15,039 nucleotides of DNA, from NCBI GenBank assembly GCA_009779455.1, contig WREG01000027.1, forward strand, positions 1 to 15,039, given 5' to 3'. The position numbers were made by a program, and so were the translations under genes. Of this stretch, positions 1 through 6,362 are shown piece by piece. How positions within the stretch are numbered: the stretch's first letter is position 1; the number at the start of each line of letters is the position of its first letter. This DNA is from Oscillospiraceae bacterium (lineage in GTDB: Bacteria > Bacillota > Clostridia > Oscillospirales > Acutalibacteraceae). The notes under the pieces are model-generated. The model was not told the origin of the DNA. It did no database searches and saw only the letters and a list, made by a program, of their open reading frames with translations.

Positions 1-91
1 GAGATTCAAAATCCTGTCTGAACGGTATCGTAATCGCAGAAAGCGCTTTGGCTTGAGGTTCAATCTTATCGCCGGAATCTGTAATTTTGAT
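1..91 (-). other. Unidentified open frame running off the left edge, without a start codon
   Basis: Read leftwards from an in-frame TGA at 92-94, this frame is open to the window edge for 30 codons. The residues look protein-like (it begins HIKITDSGDKIEPQ), but the stretch has no ATG, GTG or TTG codon, so nothing can start here. It is in a different frame from the truncated symporter on its right, and I see no symporter-like continuation in any of the three minus-strand frames. It could be the inside of a broken gene joined to the symporter fragment, or chance open frame. I do not recognise it. Confidence 0.2.
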
Positions 92-99
92 ATGTCAAT

Positions 100-549
100 T
101 TAGTTTCGCAAGAAGTCTAATAAAAAGAATACGGTTATGACAGTGGCGGCGGTATTTACGGACTTAAAGCCGAAGTTAAAGAAAATCATAGTGCCGAATA
201 CGCCGATGAATGGCGCGGTGTAAAGTATCCACGGCCTCAGCTTCTCACCGTTCCTAAAGCGGTGGTTGTCGATATATGTACCCGCGATCGGGTCGTTTAT
301 GCCGTCCCAGAGGCGGCTGACAAACGTCATCACGCCTGTCATCCGCGGCGGTATTTTCATCACGGTATTGCAGAAATAAAAGAACCACTGCCCGCCTATA
401 AGCCCGCAGACAAGGTTCTGCCCGGCAAGCCCCAGCGCGTGGAGGCTAAGCTCCCTGTTGGCTATCCTGCCGTCGCCCTCCGGGATTGGGTTGAAGAACC
501 ATTTTACGGGGTGGAACAGTTTTTGTTTTTTCTCTGCGGTTAAAGCCAT
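100..549 (-). pseudogene. Truncated sugar:cation symporter (GPH/MelB-type MFS), N-terminal 149 residues only
   Basis: The product resembles the start of glycoside-pentoside-hexuronide:cation symporters, which import sugars or glycosides with H+ or Na+. Visible family marks are a cytoplasmic leader ending in IANRELSLHALGLAGQN, a helix with GGQWFFYF, and the loop RLWDGINDPIAGTYIDNHR, close to the conserved D-x-x-x-D-P-x-x-G signature of this group. Two further hydrophobic helices follow (about residues 108-126 and 132-146). Family members are about 450-500 residues; this one stops at a TAA after 149, inside what should be the fourth or fifth helix, so it should not transport. The start is firm: GAAGGAGA lies seven bases before the ATG. 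Downstream sequence does not look like the missing part in any frame, so this is a rearrangement or insertion junction, not a simple frameshift. Confidence 0.75.
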
Positions 550-599
550 TTGGGCATCTCCTTCACATAATCATTTTAATAAAAAGATAAATAACAGCA

Positions 600-618
600 G
601 CAATAGAACAGTTATTGC
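600..618. promoter_or_regulatory. Possible operator dyad upstream of the symporter fragment
   Basis: A perfect 6-bp inverted repeat, GCAATA, seven bases, TATTGC, lies 51-69 bases before the symporter start on the minus strand. The placement suits a regulator site, for example a sugar-responsive repressor, but the arms are short and the region is AT-rich, so chance is possible. I could not fit a convincing minus-strand promoter around it. Confidence 0.2.
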
Positions 619-694
619 GAATATTACAGAATAAAGCAAATATGACGATAAAAATGTATACCATATGTTTTTTGAAACATAAATGATTTTACGG

Positions 695-723
695 TTGAAA
701 AGCAATAAAAAATATGTTATTAT
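695..723 (+). promoter_or_regulatory. Sigma-A-type promoter for the 751-1059 micro-operon
   Basis: TTGAAA at 695-700 and TATTAT at 718-723 are separated by exactly 17 bases; each hexamer differs from consensus at one position. Transcription would begin about 730, leaving a leader of about 20 bases before the first start codon. This is one of the two clearest promoters in the window. Confidence 0.65.
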
Positions 724-750
724 CAAAGAAAACGAAAGCGGGGAAATAAA

Positions 751-909
751 ATGCCAAATAAAGAATTGCTTATTTTAGGCAAAGCTTTAAAAGCTTTATT
801 AGACCTTGACGCTATTGCGGAAGTCAAAGAAATTGTCAATATAATGGCGGATGAAAAGATGCCTGTTCAAGAAACAGAAAAAGAACAACAGGATAAGGAG
901 GTGCTTTGA
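751..909 (+). CDS. Small hypothetical protein, 52 aa, first gene of a micro-operon
   Basis: An acidic, soluble protein beginning MPNKELLILGKALKALL and ending in a very hydrophilic tail (EKEQQDKEVL). The pattern of leucine and isoleucine predicts two short amphipathic helices and a charged tail; there is no membrane segment and no cysteine. I do not recognise the family. Support for a real gene comes from context: a near-consensus promoter, a GCGGGG purine stretch a few bases before the ATG, and a stop codon directly abutting (TGAATG) the start of a second small gene, whose ribosome site AAGGAGGTG lies inside this gene's last codons. The abutment implies coupled translation. A small regulatory pair or toxin-antitoxin pair are possibilities, but nothing in the sequence decides this. 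Confidence 0.6.
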   Translation: MPNKELLILGKALKALLDLDAIAEVKEIVNIMADEKMPVQETEKEQQDKEVL

Positions 910-1059
910 ATGGGAACTAAAATTGATTATGTCGCAACCTTAAAGCCGTTACAGGTTATTTTAAACAGCAAAGAAATATCCGCTGAAAATAAAAATAAAA
1001 TAATATTGGAAATTATTGATAATATTTTAAACGAAGCGGAACAGCTTCCAAAAGAATAG
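910..1059 (+). CDS. Small hypothetical protein, 49 aa, second gene of the micro-operon
   Basis: The product begins MGTKIDYVATLKPLQVIL and ends EAEQLPKE. It is soluble, with a likely helix over residues 23-44 (acidic and lysine-rich with regularly spaced isoleucine). The start is well supported: AAGGAGGTG lies seven bases upstream, a near-perfect ribosome site, and the ATG follows the previous gene's TGA with no gap. Composition is AT-rich compared with the ABC genes to the right. I do not recognise the family and assign no function. Having two tiny genes with good promoter and ribosome signals and no larger partner suggests they act together. Confidence 0.6.
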   Translation: MGTKIDYVATLKPLQVILNSKEISAENKNKIILEIIDNILNEAEQLPKE

Positions 1060-1098
1060 CCCCTGACTCCTGTCCCGGACAAGCCGGAAACCCGTTGA

Positions 1099-1116
1099 GG
1101 CCCGCCCCTACGGGCT
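1099..1116. repeat. Possible degenerate copy of a REP-like palindromic repeat
   Basis: The short hairpin GCCCG, six bases, CGGGC contains CCCCTACGGGCT (1105-1116), the same 12 bases that end the long palindrome at 3910-3994. GTAGGGG-type palindromes of this style are dispersed in many Clostridia genomes (general knowledge). In the 1060-1134 gap it follows the micro-operon and precedes the 3' end of the ABC permease, so it may also serve as a weak two-way terminator. No T-run follows the stem on either strand. Confidence 0.35.
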
Positions 1117-1134
1117 GATCCCTAACCCCTAGCT

Positions 1135-2760
1135 TCATTGCATATCGTCAAATATCTTTTGCGACCGTTTCTTGATATAAAGCCGCATCCCCATCGATGC
1201 GCCCACAAAAGCGGCGGCGAGCATCAATGAAAAGGTTTCGCTTGCCATTACATTGTTTAAAATGATTATATACAGGGCCACGGGCAGGATAAACAGCGCC
1301 ATCATGCCGAACAGGGATATCATCACGCTCAGGCTCTGCTTAATCGCCGCCGTCTCGCTCGTCCAGTTGAAGCGGGGCAGGTGCATATTGACTATTATCC
1401 CGAAAAAGGCCGTGAGGGTCTGCGTGGCGGCGGGCAGCAATAAAACCGCGAGCTTTTCATAAAGCGTCAGGTTCAGCCTGAAGCCTATCACAAGCGATGC
1501 CAGAATCAGCGAGGGGACGCCTATCAATAGATTCAGGTTAACTTTGGCGAGGAATATGTCGGATGCCCTGACCGGCAGGGATTTCAATATGGGCAGGCAT
1601 TTGCCCTCCAAAGAAACGGCCGAGGAGGTTGTTATTGTCATGGTGGATATAAGCGACAAAAGAACCGAGATTATAAACGCGCCGGATATGTTAAACGGCA
1701 TAGTTGCCTGAAATACGCCCGTTATCGCCGCTAATATCGTGTCGCCGCGCAATAAAACCGCCGCGCCGAAAATAAGCGCGAAAATCGCCCCTATCCCGCA
1801 GTTGAATATGTATATGGGCAGGGTGAAAAACCTGCTCGCCTCCTTTTTGAACAGGGCCCCGGCAGGCGAGCCGCTTTTCATCTCTTTTCTTACATATTTC
1901 ACGGTTTTCCTGTTTTTGTTTGCCGACACTATGCGGAAAAACATTTTTGAAAGCGCCGCCACAATAAGCGAAAACGGTATCAGGCACATGGCGGCGAAAA
2001 TCAGGAAGCTTATAATATTCCTTTCGGCTATCCCGTCCGCGAAAAAATACAGCGGCGGGAAGGCCTTTTTTATGGCCGCGCCTATTTCCTCGCCCCTTTC
2101 TATCAGGGTTTGCATATATTTGTTCAGGTTCATCATAAAATACATATATACAATGAATAATGCGAACATATAAATCACGGAAAATATATTCTTGTTTTTC
2201 ATTTTTGAAGTGAGGTATTCGATGATCCCGCCGAAAATACAGCTCAAAGCAAGGGCTATTATAGGCAGAAGCAATACCGAAGCTATGTATATCAGGGTGA
2301 ATAAAATATCCGGCGGCGCTGCGAAGGCATAAATAATAAAAGCCGGTATAGCGAACACGACGGCGTAAATGTAATTGAAAAGCAAAAGGAAAATGAGCCT
2401 GCTCCACAGTATCGCGGAGGGGCGAATCGGCATACCCAAAAGCAGCTCGTTGTCCCGGGCATTGAAAAGCTGGGAGCCGGTCATGAACACGGAGCCGATA
2501 AAGCACAGCATAGTCACCGTAAGGCCCAGAACTATGAAATATACCCAGTCCTGCCCGCTGTCTATAAGCGGCCCGGAAATTTGCAGGAACATAAGGCTGC
2601 CGTAGGCAAAAAAGCTGACGGCAATGTAAACGGCCAAAAGGCCGATCATGAATTTTTTCCACGGGGTAAGCTTCCGTCCGGACTGCCGCGCGAACATCCC
2701 CGATAAAGTATATTGGAAACGGATCTTTATTAGCCTTAATATCATACTTTTAAACCTCAT
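1135..2760 (-). CDS. ABC-2-type exporter permease, about 541 aa
   Basis: A polytopic membrane protein with roughly twelve hydrophobic segments, forming the membrane part of an ABC exporter with the ATPase encoded just upstream. The first segment is near residues 38-60. A cytoplasmic stretch around 98-120 (LFNARDNELLLGMPIRPS) matches the coupling-region pattern of large Bacillota ABC-2 permeases, in which charged residues precede an LLLxxPI motif. The substrate cannot be read from sequence; relatives export drugs, peptides or envelope components. The first ATG (2758-2760) has no ribosome site, whereas an internal ATG at 2743-2745 (beginning MILRLIKIRF) has GAGG nine bases upstream, so the protein may be five residues shorter. 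The 222-base gap to the ATPase is unusually long for such a pair and is filled by a repeat element. Confidence 0.85.
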   Translation of the reverse strand: MRFKSMILRLIKIRFQYTLSGMFARQSGRKLTPWKKFMIGLLAVYIAVSFFAYGSLMFLQISGPLIDSGQDWVYFIVLGLTVTMLCFIGSVFMTGSQLFNARDNELLLGMPIRPSAILWSRLIFLLLFNYIYAVVFAIPAFIIYAFAAPPDILFTLIYIASVLLLPIIALALSCIFGGIIEYLTSKMKNKNIFSVIYMFALFIVYMYFMMNLNKYMQTLIERGEEIGAAIKKAFPPLYFFADGIAERNIISFLIFAAMCLIPFSLIVAALSKMFFRIVSANKNRKTVKYVRKEMKSGSPAGALFKKEASRFFTLPIYIFNCGIGAIFALIFGAAVLLRGDTILAAITGVFQATMPFNISGAFIISVLLSLISTMTITTSSAVSLEGKCLPILKSLPVRASDIFLAKVNLNLLIGVPSLILASLVIGFRLNLTLYEKLAVLLLPAATQTLTAFFGIIVNMHLPRFNWTSETAAIKQSLSVMISLFGMMALFILPVALYIIILNNVMASETFSLMLAAAFVGASMGMRLYIKKRSQKIFDDMQ

Positions 2761-2810
2761 ATAAATTGTAATGCAGAAATAATAATGCAGAATGCAGAAA
2801 TAAGGTCGCG

Positions 2811-2834
2811 TTTAAATTTTTATCAAAATTTAAA
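2811..2834. repeat. Perfect 10-bp AT-rich hairpin inside the MITE-like element
   Basis: TTTAAATTTT, loop TATC, AAAATTTAAA: every position pairs. All pairs are A-T, so as RNA it is weak. It follows the left terminal repeat and precedes the internal promoter-like site. It could be a protein-binding dyad or part of the element's folded structure. Confidence 0.45.
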
Positions 2835-2836
2835 AT

Positions 2837-2866
2837 TTGTGTCCGCGAAATTATATGTGATATAAT
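2837..2866 (+). promoter_or_regulatory. Promoter-like sequence inside the MITE-like element, plus strand
   Basis: A perfect -10 hexamer TATAAT at 2861-2866 is preceded by an extended -10 dinucleotide (TG at 2858-2859), with TTGTGT 18 bases upstream matching the -35 consensus at three of six positions. It would transcribe towards the right terminal repeat and antisense into the 3' end of the ATPase gene. Strong AT bias raises the chance of a false match. Confidence 0.3.
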
Positions 2867-2982
2867 TTAAATTTTTTGATTATAGAACTTCTTTAATTTG
2901 CTCGGGCAATAAAAGTGGAAAAAGATAATGCTAACTACCCGACACCATTTCTGCATTCTGCATTATTATTTATAAATTAATT

Positions 2983-3768
2983 TTAGTCCTGCAATTCAAG
3001 AAACACCGTCTCAAGCGAGGTATTGCCCCTGACCTCGGCGGTGGTGCCTGACACTACCAGCTTGCCGTCTTTTATTATAGCTATTTTGTCGCAGAGCTTT
3101 TCCGCCACTTCCAAAACATGGGTTGAGAAGAAAATCGCGCCGCCGGAGTCGCAAAGCTCGCGCATCAGCCTTTTCAGGGTGTGCGCGGCCTTCGGGTCAA
3201 GGCCTACAAACGGCTCGTCGAGCAGCATTAGCCTTGGTTTATGTATGAGAGCAGAAATAATTACTAATTTTTGCTTCATCCCGTGGGAGTATGCGTTTAT
3301 CGGCTCCGCCAGATGCTCCTCTATCTCGAAAAGCTCCGCGTAATGGGCGATATCCTTTTCCCTGTCCTCTTTTGAGATGCCGTAAACGTCCGCGATGAAG
3401 TTCAGATATTTAATCGCGCTCATAAATTCGTAGATATCCGGGTTGTCGGGTATGTAGGTCAGCCTTTTTTTGACCTCGAAGGGGTTTTCGCGGACCGAAA
3501 CGCCGTCAACGGTTATATCCCCCTCGTCGAACTGCAAAATGCCGCAGCAGGCCTTGATCGTGGTCGTTTTCCCCGCGCCGTTATGGCCTATAAAGCCGTA
3601 AATCTCGCCGCCCGCTATGTTGAGGCTTAGATTGTCCACCGCCTTCTTGTTATGAACCCCGGAAACTACATCCTGCCCTTTAGGAAGTTCTTTTGACCCG
3701 GTACCCTTAAGTTTCTGCGGAGAGCGGTTCATTCCGTAGCTTTTTGAAAAATTTTGTATTTTAAGCAT
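2983..3768 (-). CDS. ABC exporter ATP-binding protein, 261 aa
   Basis: A cytoplasmic ATPase that would power the permease encoded next to it. All nucleotide-binding motifs are present: Walker A GHNGAGKT (61-68), ABC signature SHGMKQ (161-166), Walker B LMLLDEP (180-186), D-loop GLDPK (189-193) and switch histidine H217. YIPDNPDIYEF (105-115) sits at the Q-loop region, with no glutamine visible there, as is usual in this CcmA/EcsA-like Bacillota group. Oddity: about 27 hydrophilic residues (13-40, rich in Lys, Gly, Ser) separate the first strand motif FSKSYG from KKAVDNLSL, where relatives have only a few. The start is firm, with AGGAGA six bases before the ATG. An upstream minus-strand promoter is listed separately. 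Substrate unknown. Confidence 0.9.
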   Translation of the reverse strand: MLKIQNFSKSYGMNRSPQKLKGTGSKELPKGQDVVSGVHNKKAVDNLSLNIAGGEIYGFIGHNGAGKTTTIKACCGILQFDEGDITVDGVSVRENPFEVKKRLTYIPDNPDIYEFMSAIKYLNFIADVYGISKEDREKDIAHYAELFEIEEHLAEPINAYSHGMKQKLVIISALIHKPRLMLLDEPFVGLDPKAAHTLKRLMRELCDSGGAIFFSTHVLEVAEKLCDKIAIIKDGKLVVSGTTAEVRGNTSLETVFLELQD

Positions 3769-3814
3769 TATTTTCTCCTAATATGTTAGATCTCTTATTA
3801 TTATATCCGAAAGA

Positions 3815-3843
3815 AGTATAGCATAACCAATTAAAAAATACAA
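3815..3843 (-). promoter_or_regulatory. Candidate promoter for the ABC exporter operon
   Basis: Read on the minus strand: TTGTAT (3843-3838), 17 bases, TATACT (3820-3815), with the extended -10 TGC directly before TATACT. The -10 is a five-of-six match. A second perfect TATAAT (3805-3800) lies closer to the gene but lacks a well-spaced -35. In the 332 bases between the ABC ATPase and the hydrolase (3769-4100) I see this promoter, the long palindrome at 3910-3989 and the plus-strand promoter at 4043-4072, but no gene. Confidence 0.5.
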
Positions 3844-3909
3844 TAAAAATTTTGTGACTCGAACGTCAAACGCATGAATGAACATATTGTTAATAAACGA
3901 AGAAGCATT

Positions 3910-3989
3910 GTAGGGGACGACGCCCTCGGCGTCCCGTTTTCAGGTTAGATGTTGCTGAAATACGGGACGCCGAAGGCGTCGTCCCCTAC
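3910..3989. repeat. Long REP-like palindrome between divergent operons
   Basis: 28 bases at 3910-3937 (beginning GTAGGGGACGACGCC) are the reverse complement of 3962-3989 with a single mismatch. The stem continues inward with TTTCAG (3938-3943) pairing CTGAAA (3955-3960) across one bulged base, giving about 34 paired positions and an 11-base loop. It is GC-rich in an AT-rich gap. No T-run follows either arm, and it lies between divergent genes where a terminator is not expected. Such GTAGGGG palindromes resemble dispersed extragenic repeats found in many Clostridia genomes. It may be mobilised by a distant REP-associated transposase; none is visible here. Confidence 0.7.
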
Positions 3990-4042
3990 GGGCTTTCTGA
4001 AATTTATAAAAATATTCATATTTTATTCATTTTACTTGCTTC

Positions 4043-4072
4043 TTGACATTTGCCGGGTTTTTGTGTTATCTT
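4043..4072 (+). promoter_or_regulatory. Promoter for the hydrolase-VbhA-Fic-metG gene row
   Basis: Perfect -35 TTGACA at 4043-4048, an 18-base spacer, then TATCTT at 4067-4072 (four of six), with an extended -10 TG at 4064-4065. Transcription would start about 4079, giving a leader of about 20 bases that carries the AAGGGG ribosome site (4084-4089). No other good promoter is evident before metG, so this may drive all four genes. Confidence 0.55.
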
Positions 4073-4100
4073 AATAATGGGTTAAGGGGCTGATATTGTC

Positions 4101-5531
4101 ATGAAAAATATATTGATATCTTTTTCCGCATTTACATTAGCGGCGGCGGCGTTTTTTGCGTGGTATATAAACTTCCGCGCGGGCGTCTTTTTAACGCTGA
4201 ACGGGTCGGTGGAATTGACAAGGCTTCAGCTCATTTCAATAGCCGCTTTTGCCCTTTCGGCTTCCGCCGCTATGTTTTTAACAGTGCTGTGCAAATATTT
4301 AAACTCCGCATCCTTTAAATTGCTTCCGATAATATTTCTTTGCTCCGGGCTGTGCCTTATTACGGCGGTTTCTGTAATTTTGCCGGTTTTTATAGAAACC
4401 TCGTATATCCGGGGGGTGCAGGGCGTAAATTATTTTTATAAATTGTATGATAATTTGCCGGCATGGGAAACGCGGAAAGAACTTATAATTGACAGCACTT
4501 TATATGGATTTTATTTTGATCTTGAAAAGGCTAAAAAAGCCCCTGGCGGCGCGGCGGAATACGCCCCGCAGATATATGTTGAAGAAGAAAATATTTTTAT
4601 TGAAAGGTTTTACGTTGAAACCGTCCCCGGGTACTATCTCTCGGCCAATATCTACGTCAGCGCGGACCCGGCTGTTAATCAAGAGCCTTTGCCCCTTATA
4701 ATGCTCGCCCACGGCCATTTCAGCAACGGCCCCGATTATTACGACAGGTTTTTCGACGATATCCAGTATTTCGGCGCTGCGTTCGCCAAAAGGGGGTTTT
4801 TGGTCGTGGCCTGGGATATGGTGGGACGCGGCGACGACAGCGGGACGCTCCCCCACAGGAATATATACAACACCGTCCTTCAAACCTATAACAGCATGAG
4901 CCTTTTGAGCTATCTGCTTTCAGAGAGGTTCGCGGCGGAATCTACGTATAAAATCAACGAAAAGTATGTAGCCGTGACGGGCGCTTCCGGCGGCGGTACG
5001 CAGACCATTTATATGTCCATGTTTGATGACAGGTTGACGGCTTCAGTTCCCGTGGCAATGGTCTCGGCGTATTTCAACGGTGATTGCCCATGCGAAAACG
5101 GCATTAACACCCTTAAAATGGGTTCGTTTAAAACAAACGGCGCCGAGCGCATTGCCGCTTTTGCGCCCAAGCCGCTTTTGGTGATTTCCGACGGCGCGGA
5201 CTGGACGAAAAGGAACCCAAAAGACGAATATCCGTTTTTGCGGTATGTTTATTCGTTCTACGGCGCGGAACAAAAGGCAGAAAGCTTCCACGACGCGGAC
5301 GGCAAACATGATTACGGCTTTGAAAAACGCCGAAAAACTTTGGATTTCCTGTTAAGACAATGGGAACTCCCCGAAAACGGGGTTTATGATATCCCTTATA
5401 CGAAGGATGGCTTTAAACTCATGAATGCGGAGGAACTGAAAACCTTCAGCGATACGAGCGGCCTTGCCCGGCCGGATAATTACGTCCAGACCTGCGAAGA
5501 ATTATATAAAATTATAACAGAGAGGCATTAA
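4101..5531 (+). CDS. Membrane-anchored alpha/beta hydrolase (dienelactone hydrolase/acetyl-esterase-like), 476 aa
   Basis: Three N-terminal hydrophobic segments (about residues 4-22, 42-64 and 73-98) precede a soluble alpha/beta-hydrolase domain that should lie outside the membrane or at its surface. The catalytic set is readable: oxyanion region AHGH (203-206), nucleophile elbow GASGGG with Ser296, probable acid Asp364 in LLVISDGAD, and His403 in DGKHDYG. AWDMVGRGDD (237-246) is typical of large bacterial esterases of the dienelactone hydrolase or acetyl-xylan esterase type. The substrate is unknown; an ester on a carbohydrate or other polymer is plausible by family only. The next gene starts one base after its stop, so it shares an operon with VbhA and Fic. 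A three-helix anchor is unusual for this fold. Confidence 0.8.
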   Translation: MKNILISFSAFTLAAAAFFAWYINFRAGVFLTLNGSVELTRLQLISIAAFALSASAAMFLTVLCKYLNSASFKLLPIIFLCSGLCLITAVSVILPVFIETSYIRGVQGVNYFYKLYDNLPAWETRKELIIDSTLYGFYFDLEKAKKAPGGAAEYAPQIYVEEENIFIERFYVETVPGYYLSANIYVSADPAVNQEPLPLIMLAHGHFSNGPDYYDRFFDDIQYFGAAFAKRGFLVVAWDMVGRGDDSGTLPHRNIYNTVLQTYNSMSLLSYLLSERFAAESTYKINEKYVAVTGASGGGTQTIYMSMFDDRLTASVPVAMVSAYFNGDCPCENGINTLKMGSFKTNGAERIAAFAPKPLLVISDGADWTKRNPKDEYPFLRYVYSFYGAEQKAESFHDADGKHDYGFEKRRKTLDFLLRQWELPENGVYDIPYTKDGFKLMNAEELKTFSDTSGLARPDNYVQTCEELYKIITERH

Positions 5532-5532
5532 A

Positions 5533-5718
5533 ATGAGCAACGAACAAATTGAAAAGTGCATAAACGAGGTAAACGGCTCTTTGGCTATCGAGGGTCTGCC
5601 GCTAACGGAGAAAGATAAAGAGGATATGCGTGCCGTAATGCGCGGGGATATATCATTTCAAGAAATTAAACGGCAGATTCTCGCTGATTACCGGCCGAAA
5701 AAATATGCCCATGAGTAA
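5533..5718 (+). CDS. VbhA-like antitoxin of a Fic toxin, 61 aa
   Basis: A small protein with the layout of VbhA-family antitoxins: one inhibitory helix followed by a short C-terminal helical region that wraps the Fic partner. The helix carries the Fic inhibition motif (S/T)xxxE(G/N) as S16-L-A-I-E20-G21. In characterised systems this glutamate contacts the second arginine of the Fic motif and misorients ATP, blocking AMP transfer. The C-terminal pattern GDISFQEIKRQIL matches the GxISxxEAxxRI stretch of VbhA relatives. GAGG seven bases upstream supports the start. The end overlaps the Fic start by 14 bases (or 8 if Fic starts at 5711), ensuring coupled synthesis with antitoxin first. Identification rests on motif, size and neighbour. 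Confidence 0.85.
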   Translation: MSNEQIEKCINEVNGSLAIEGLPLTEKDKEDMRAVMRGDISFQEIKRQILADYRPKKYAHE

Positions 5719-6346
5719 ATATGATTACGAATTTGAACGGGTAAACGCTTATTGTTACCCGGATTCAAATGTTTTAAGAAATAAGCTTGAAATCAAGGAT
5801 GCAAAAATTCTTGATGAAGCTGAACGGCGATTGACTGGGTTAAACTTGCTTGAAATCAAGGCAAACCCTATTAAAGGCAAATTTGACTTAAAGCACCTGA
5901 AAGCTATCCATAAATATATATTCGGCGATATCTACGAATGGGCGGGCGAGCTGCGGACGGTGAACATCGCGAAAGGCAATCAATTTTGCCTTTATATGCA
6001 TTTGGAAACTTATGCGGACGGTATATTTTCGGAGTTGAAAACGGAGAGGCTTTTAAGAGGTACTCCGCCGGATGAAATGCCCGAACGGCTGGCGTATTAT
6101 TTGAGCGAAATCAATGTCTTGCATCCTTTCCGCGAAGGGAACGGGCGGGCGCAGCGGGTTTTTATCGAATATTTGTCTCAGGCGGCAGGCTGGCATATAG
6201 ATTTTTCGGATGTTTCGGGAAAAGAAATGATTGAAGCCAGCGCGGAAGCGTTCGCGATGGAATATGATAAAATGACCGCTATGCTCCGACGCATTTTATC
6301 GCCTGTATCCGCCGAAGAACGGCAAGTATTTAATAAATTATTATAA
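5705..6346 (+). CDS. Fic-domain AMP-transferase toxin, about 213 aa
   Basis: The complete canonical Fic motif HPFREGNGRAQR lies at 140-151, with catalytic His140, metal-binding Glu144 and the ATP-binding arginines. Upstream are the usual helices with YIFGDIYEWAGELRTVNI (71-88) and the beta-hairpin flap IAKGNQFC (88-95), which positions the target. Fic enzymes of this class move AMP from ATP onto a hydroxyl side chain; known targets of stand-alone bacterial Fic toxins include gyrase and topoisomerase IV, but the target here is not readable. It lacks its own N- or C-terminal inhibition helix, consistent with control in trans by the VbhA-like neighbour (class I). Two starts are possible, 5705 and 5711; neither has a clear ribosome site, so translation probably depends on coupling. 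The protein appears intact. Confidence 0.9.
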   Translation: MPMSKYDYEFERVNAYCYPDSNVLRNKLEIKDAKILDEAERRLTGLNLLEIKANPIKGKFDLKHLKAIHKYIFGDIYEWAGELRTVNIAKGNQFCLYMHLETYADGIFSELKTERLLRGTPPDEMPERLAYYLSEINVLHPFREGNGRAQRVFIEYLSQAAGWHIDFSDVSGKEMIEASAEAFAMEYDKMTAMLRRILSPVSAEERQVFNKLL

Positions 6347-6362
6347 AAGGATGATATTTAAT

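Larger units (their letters stand above)
2768..2971. mobile_element. MITE-like AT-rich element with 25-bp perfect terminal inverted repeats
   Basis: The 25 bases at 2777-2801 and 2947-2971 are exact reverse complements and contain tandem AATGCAG units. The left side has an extra, outer unit (2770-2776). The 7-bp direct repeat ATAAATT at 2761-2767 and 2972-2978 flanks the whole and could be a target-site duplication, though the sequence is AT-rich. The interior has no gene but holds a perfect hairpin and a promoter-like sequence. Removing 2768-2971 with one copy of the 7-bp repeat would leave about 11 bases between ATPase stop and permease start, a normal operon gap. This suggests a non-autonomous insertion in the ABC operon. 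No transposase is present. Confidence 0.5.

Noticed and set aside
1071..1081. TGTC-CCG-GACA dyad after the micro-operon as terminator
   Set aside because: Four-pair stem with no T-run; too weak to call.
1739..2173. 144-codon plus-strand frame inside the permease
   Set aside because: It is antisense to the permease; low complexity and no upstream ribosome site or promoter.
1691..2662. 323-codon open frame on the minus strand overlapping the ABC permease
   Set aside because: It runs in a different frame of the same strand as the permease, has an Arg/His/Phe-rich composition typical of an alternate reading of hydrophobic codons, and lacks a ribosome site.
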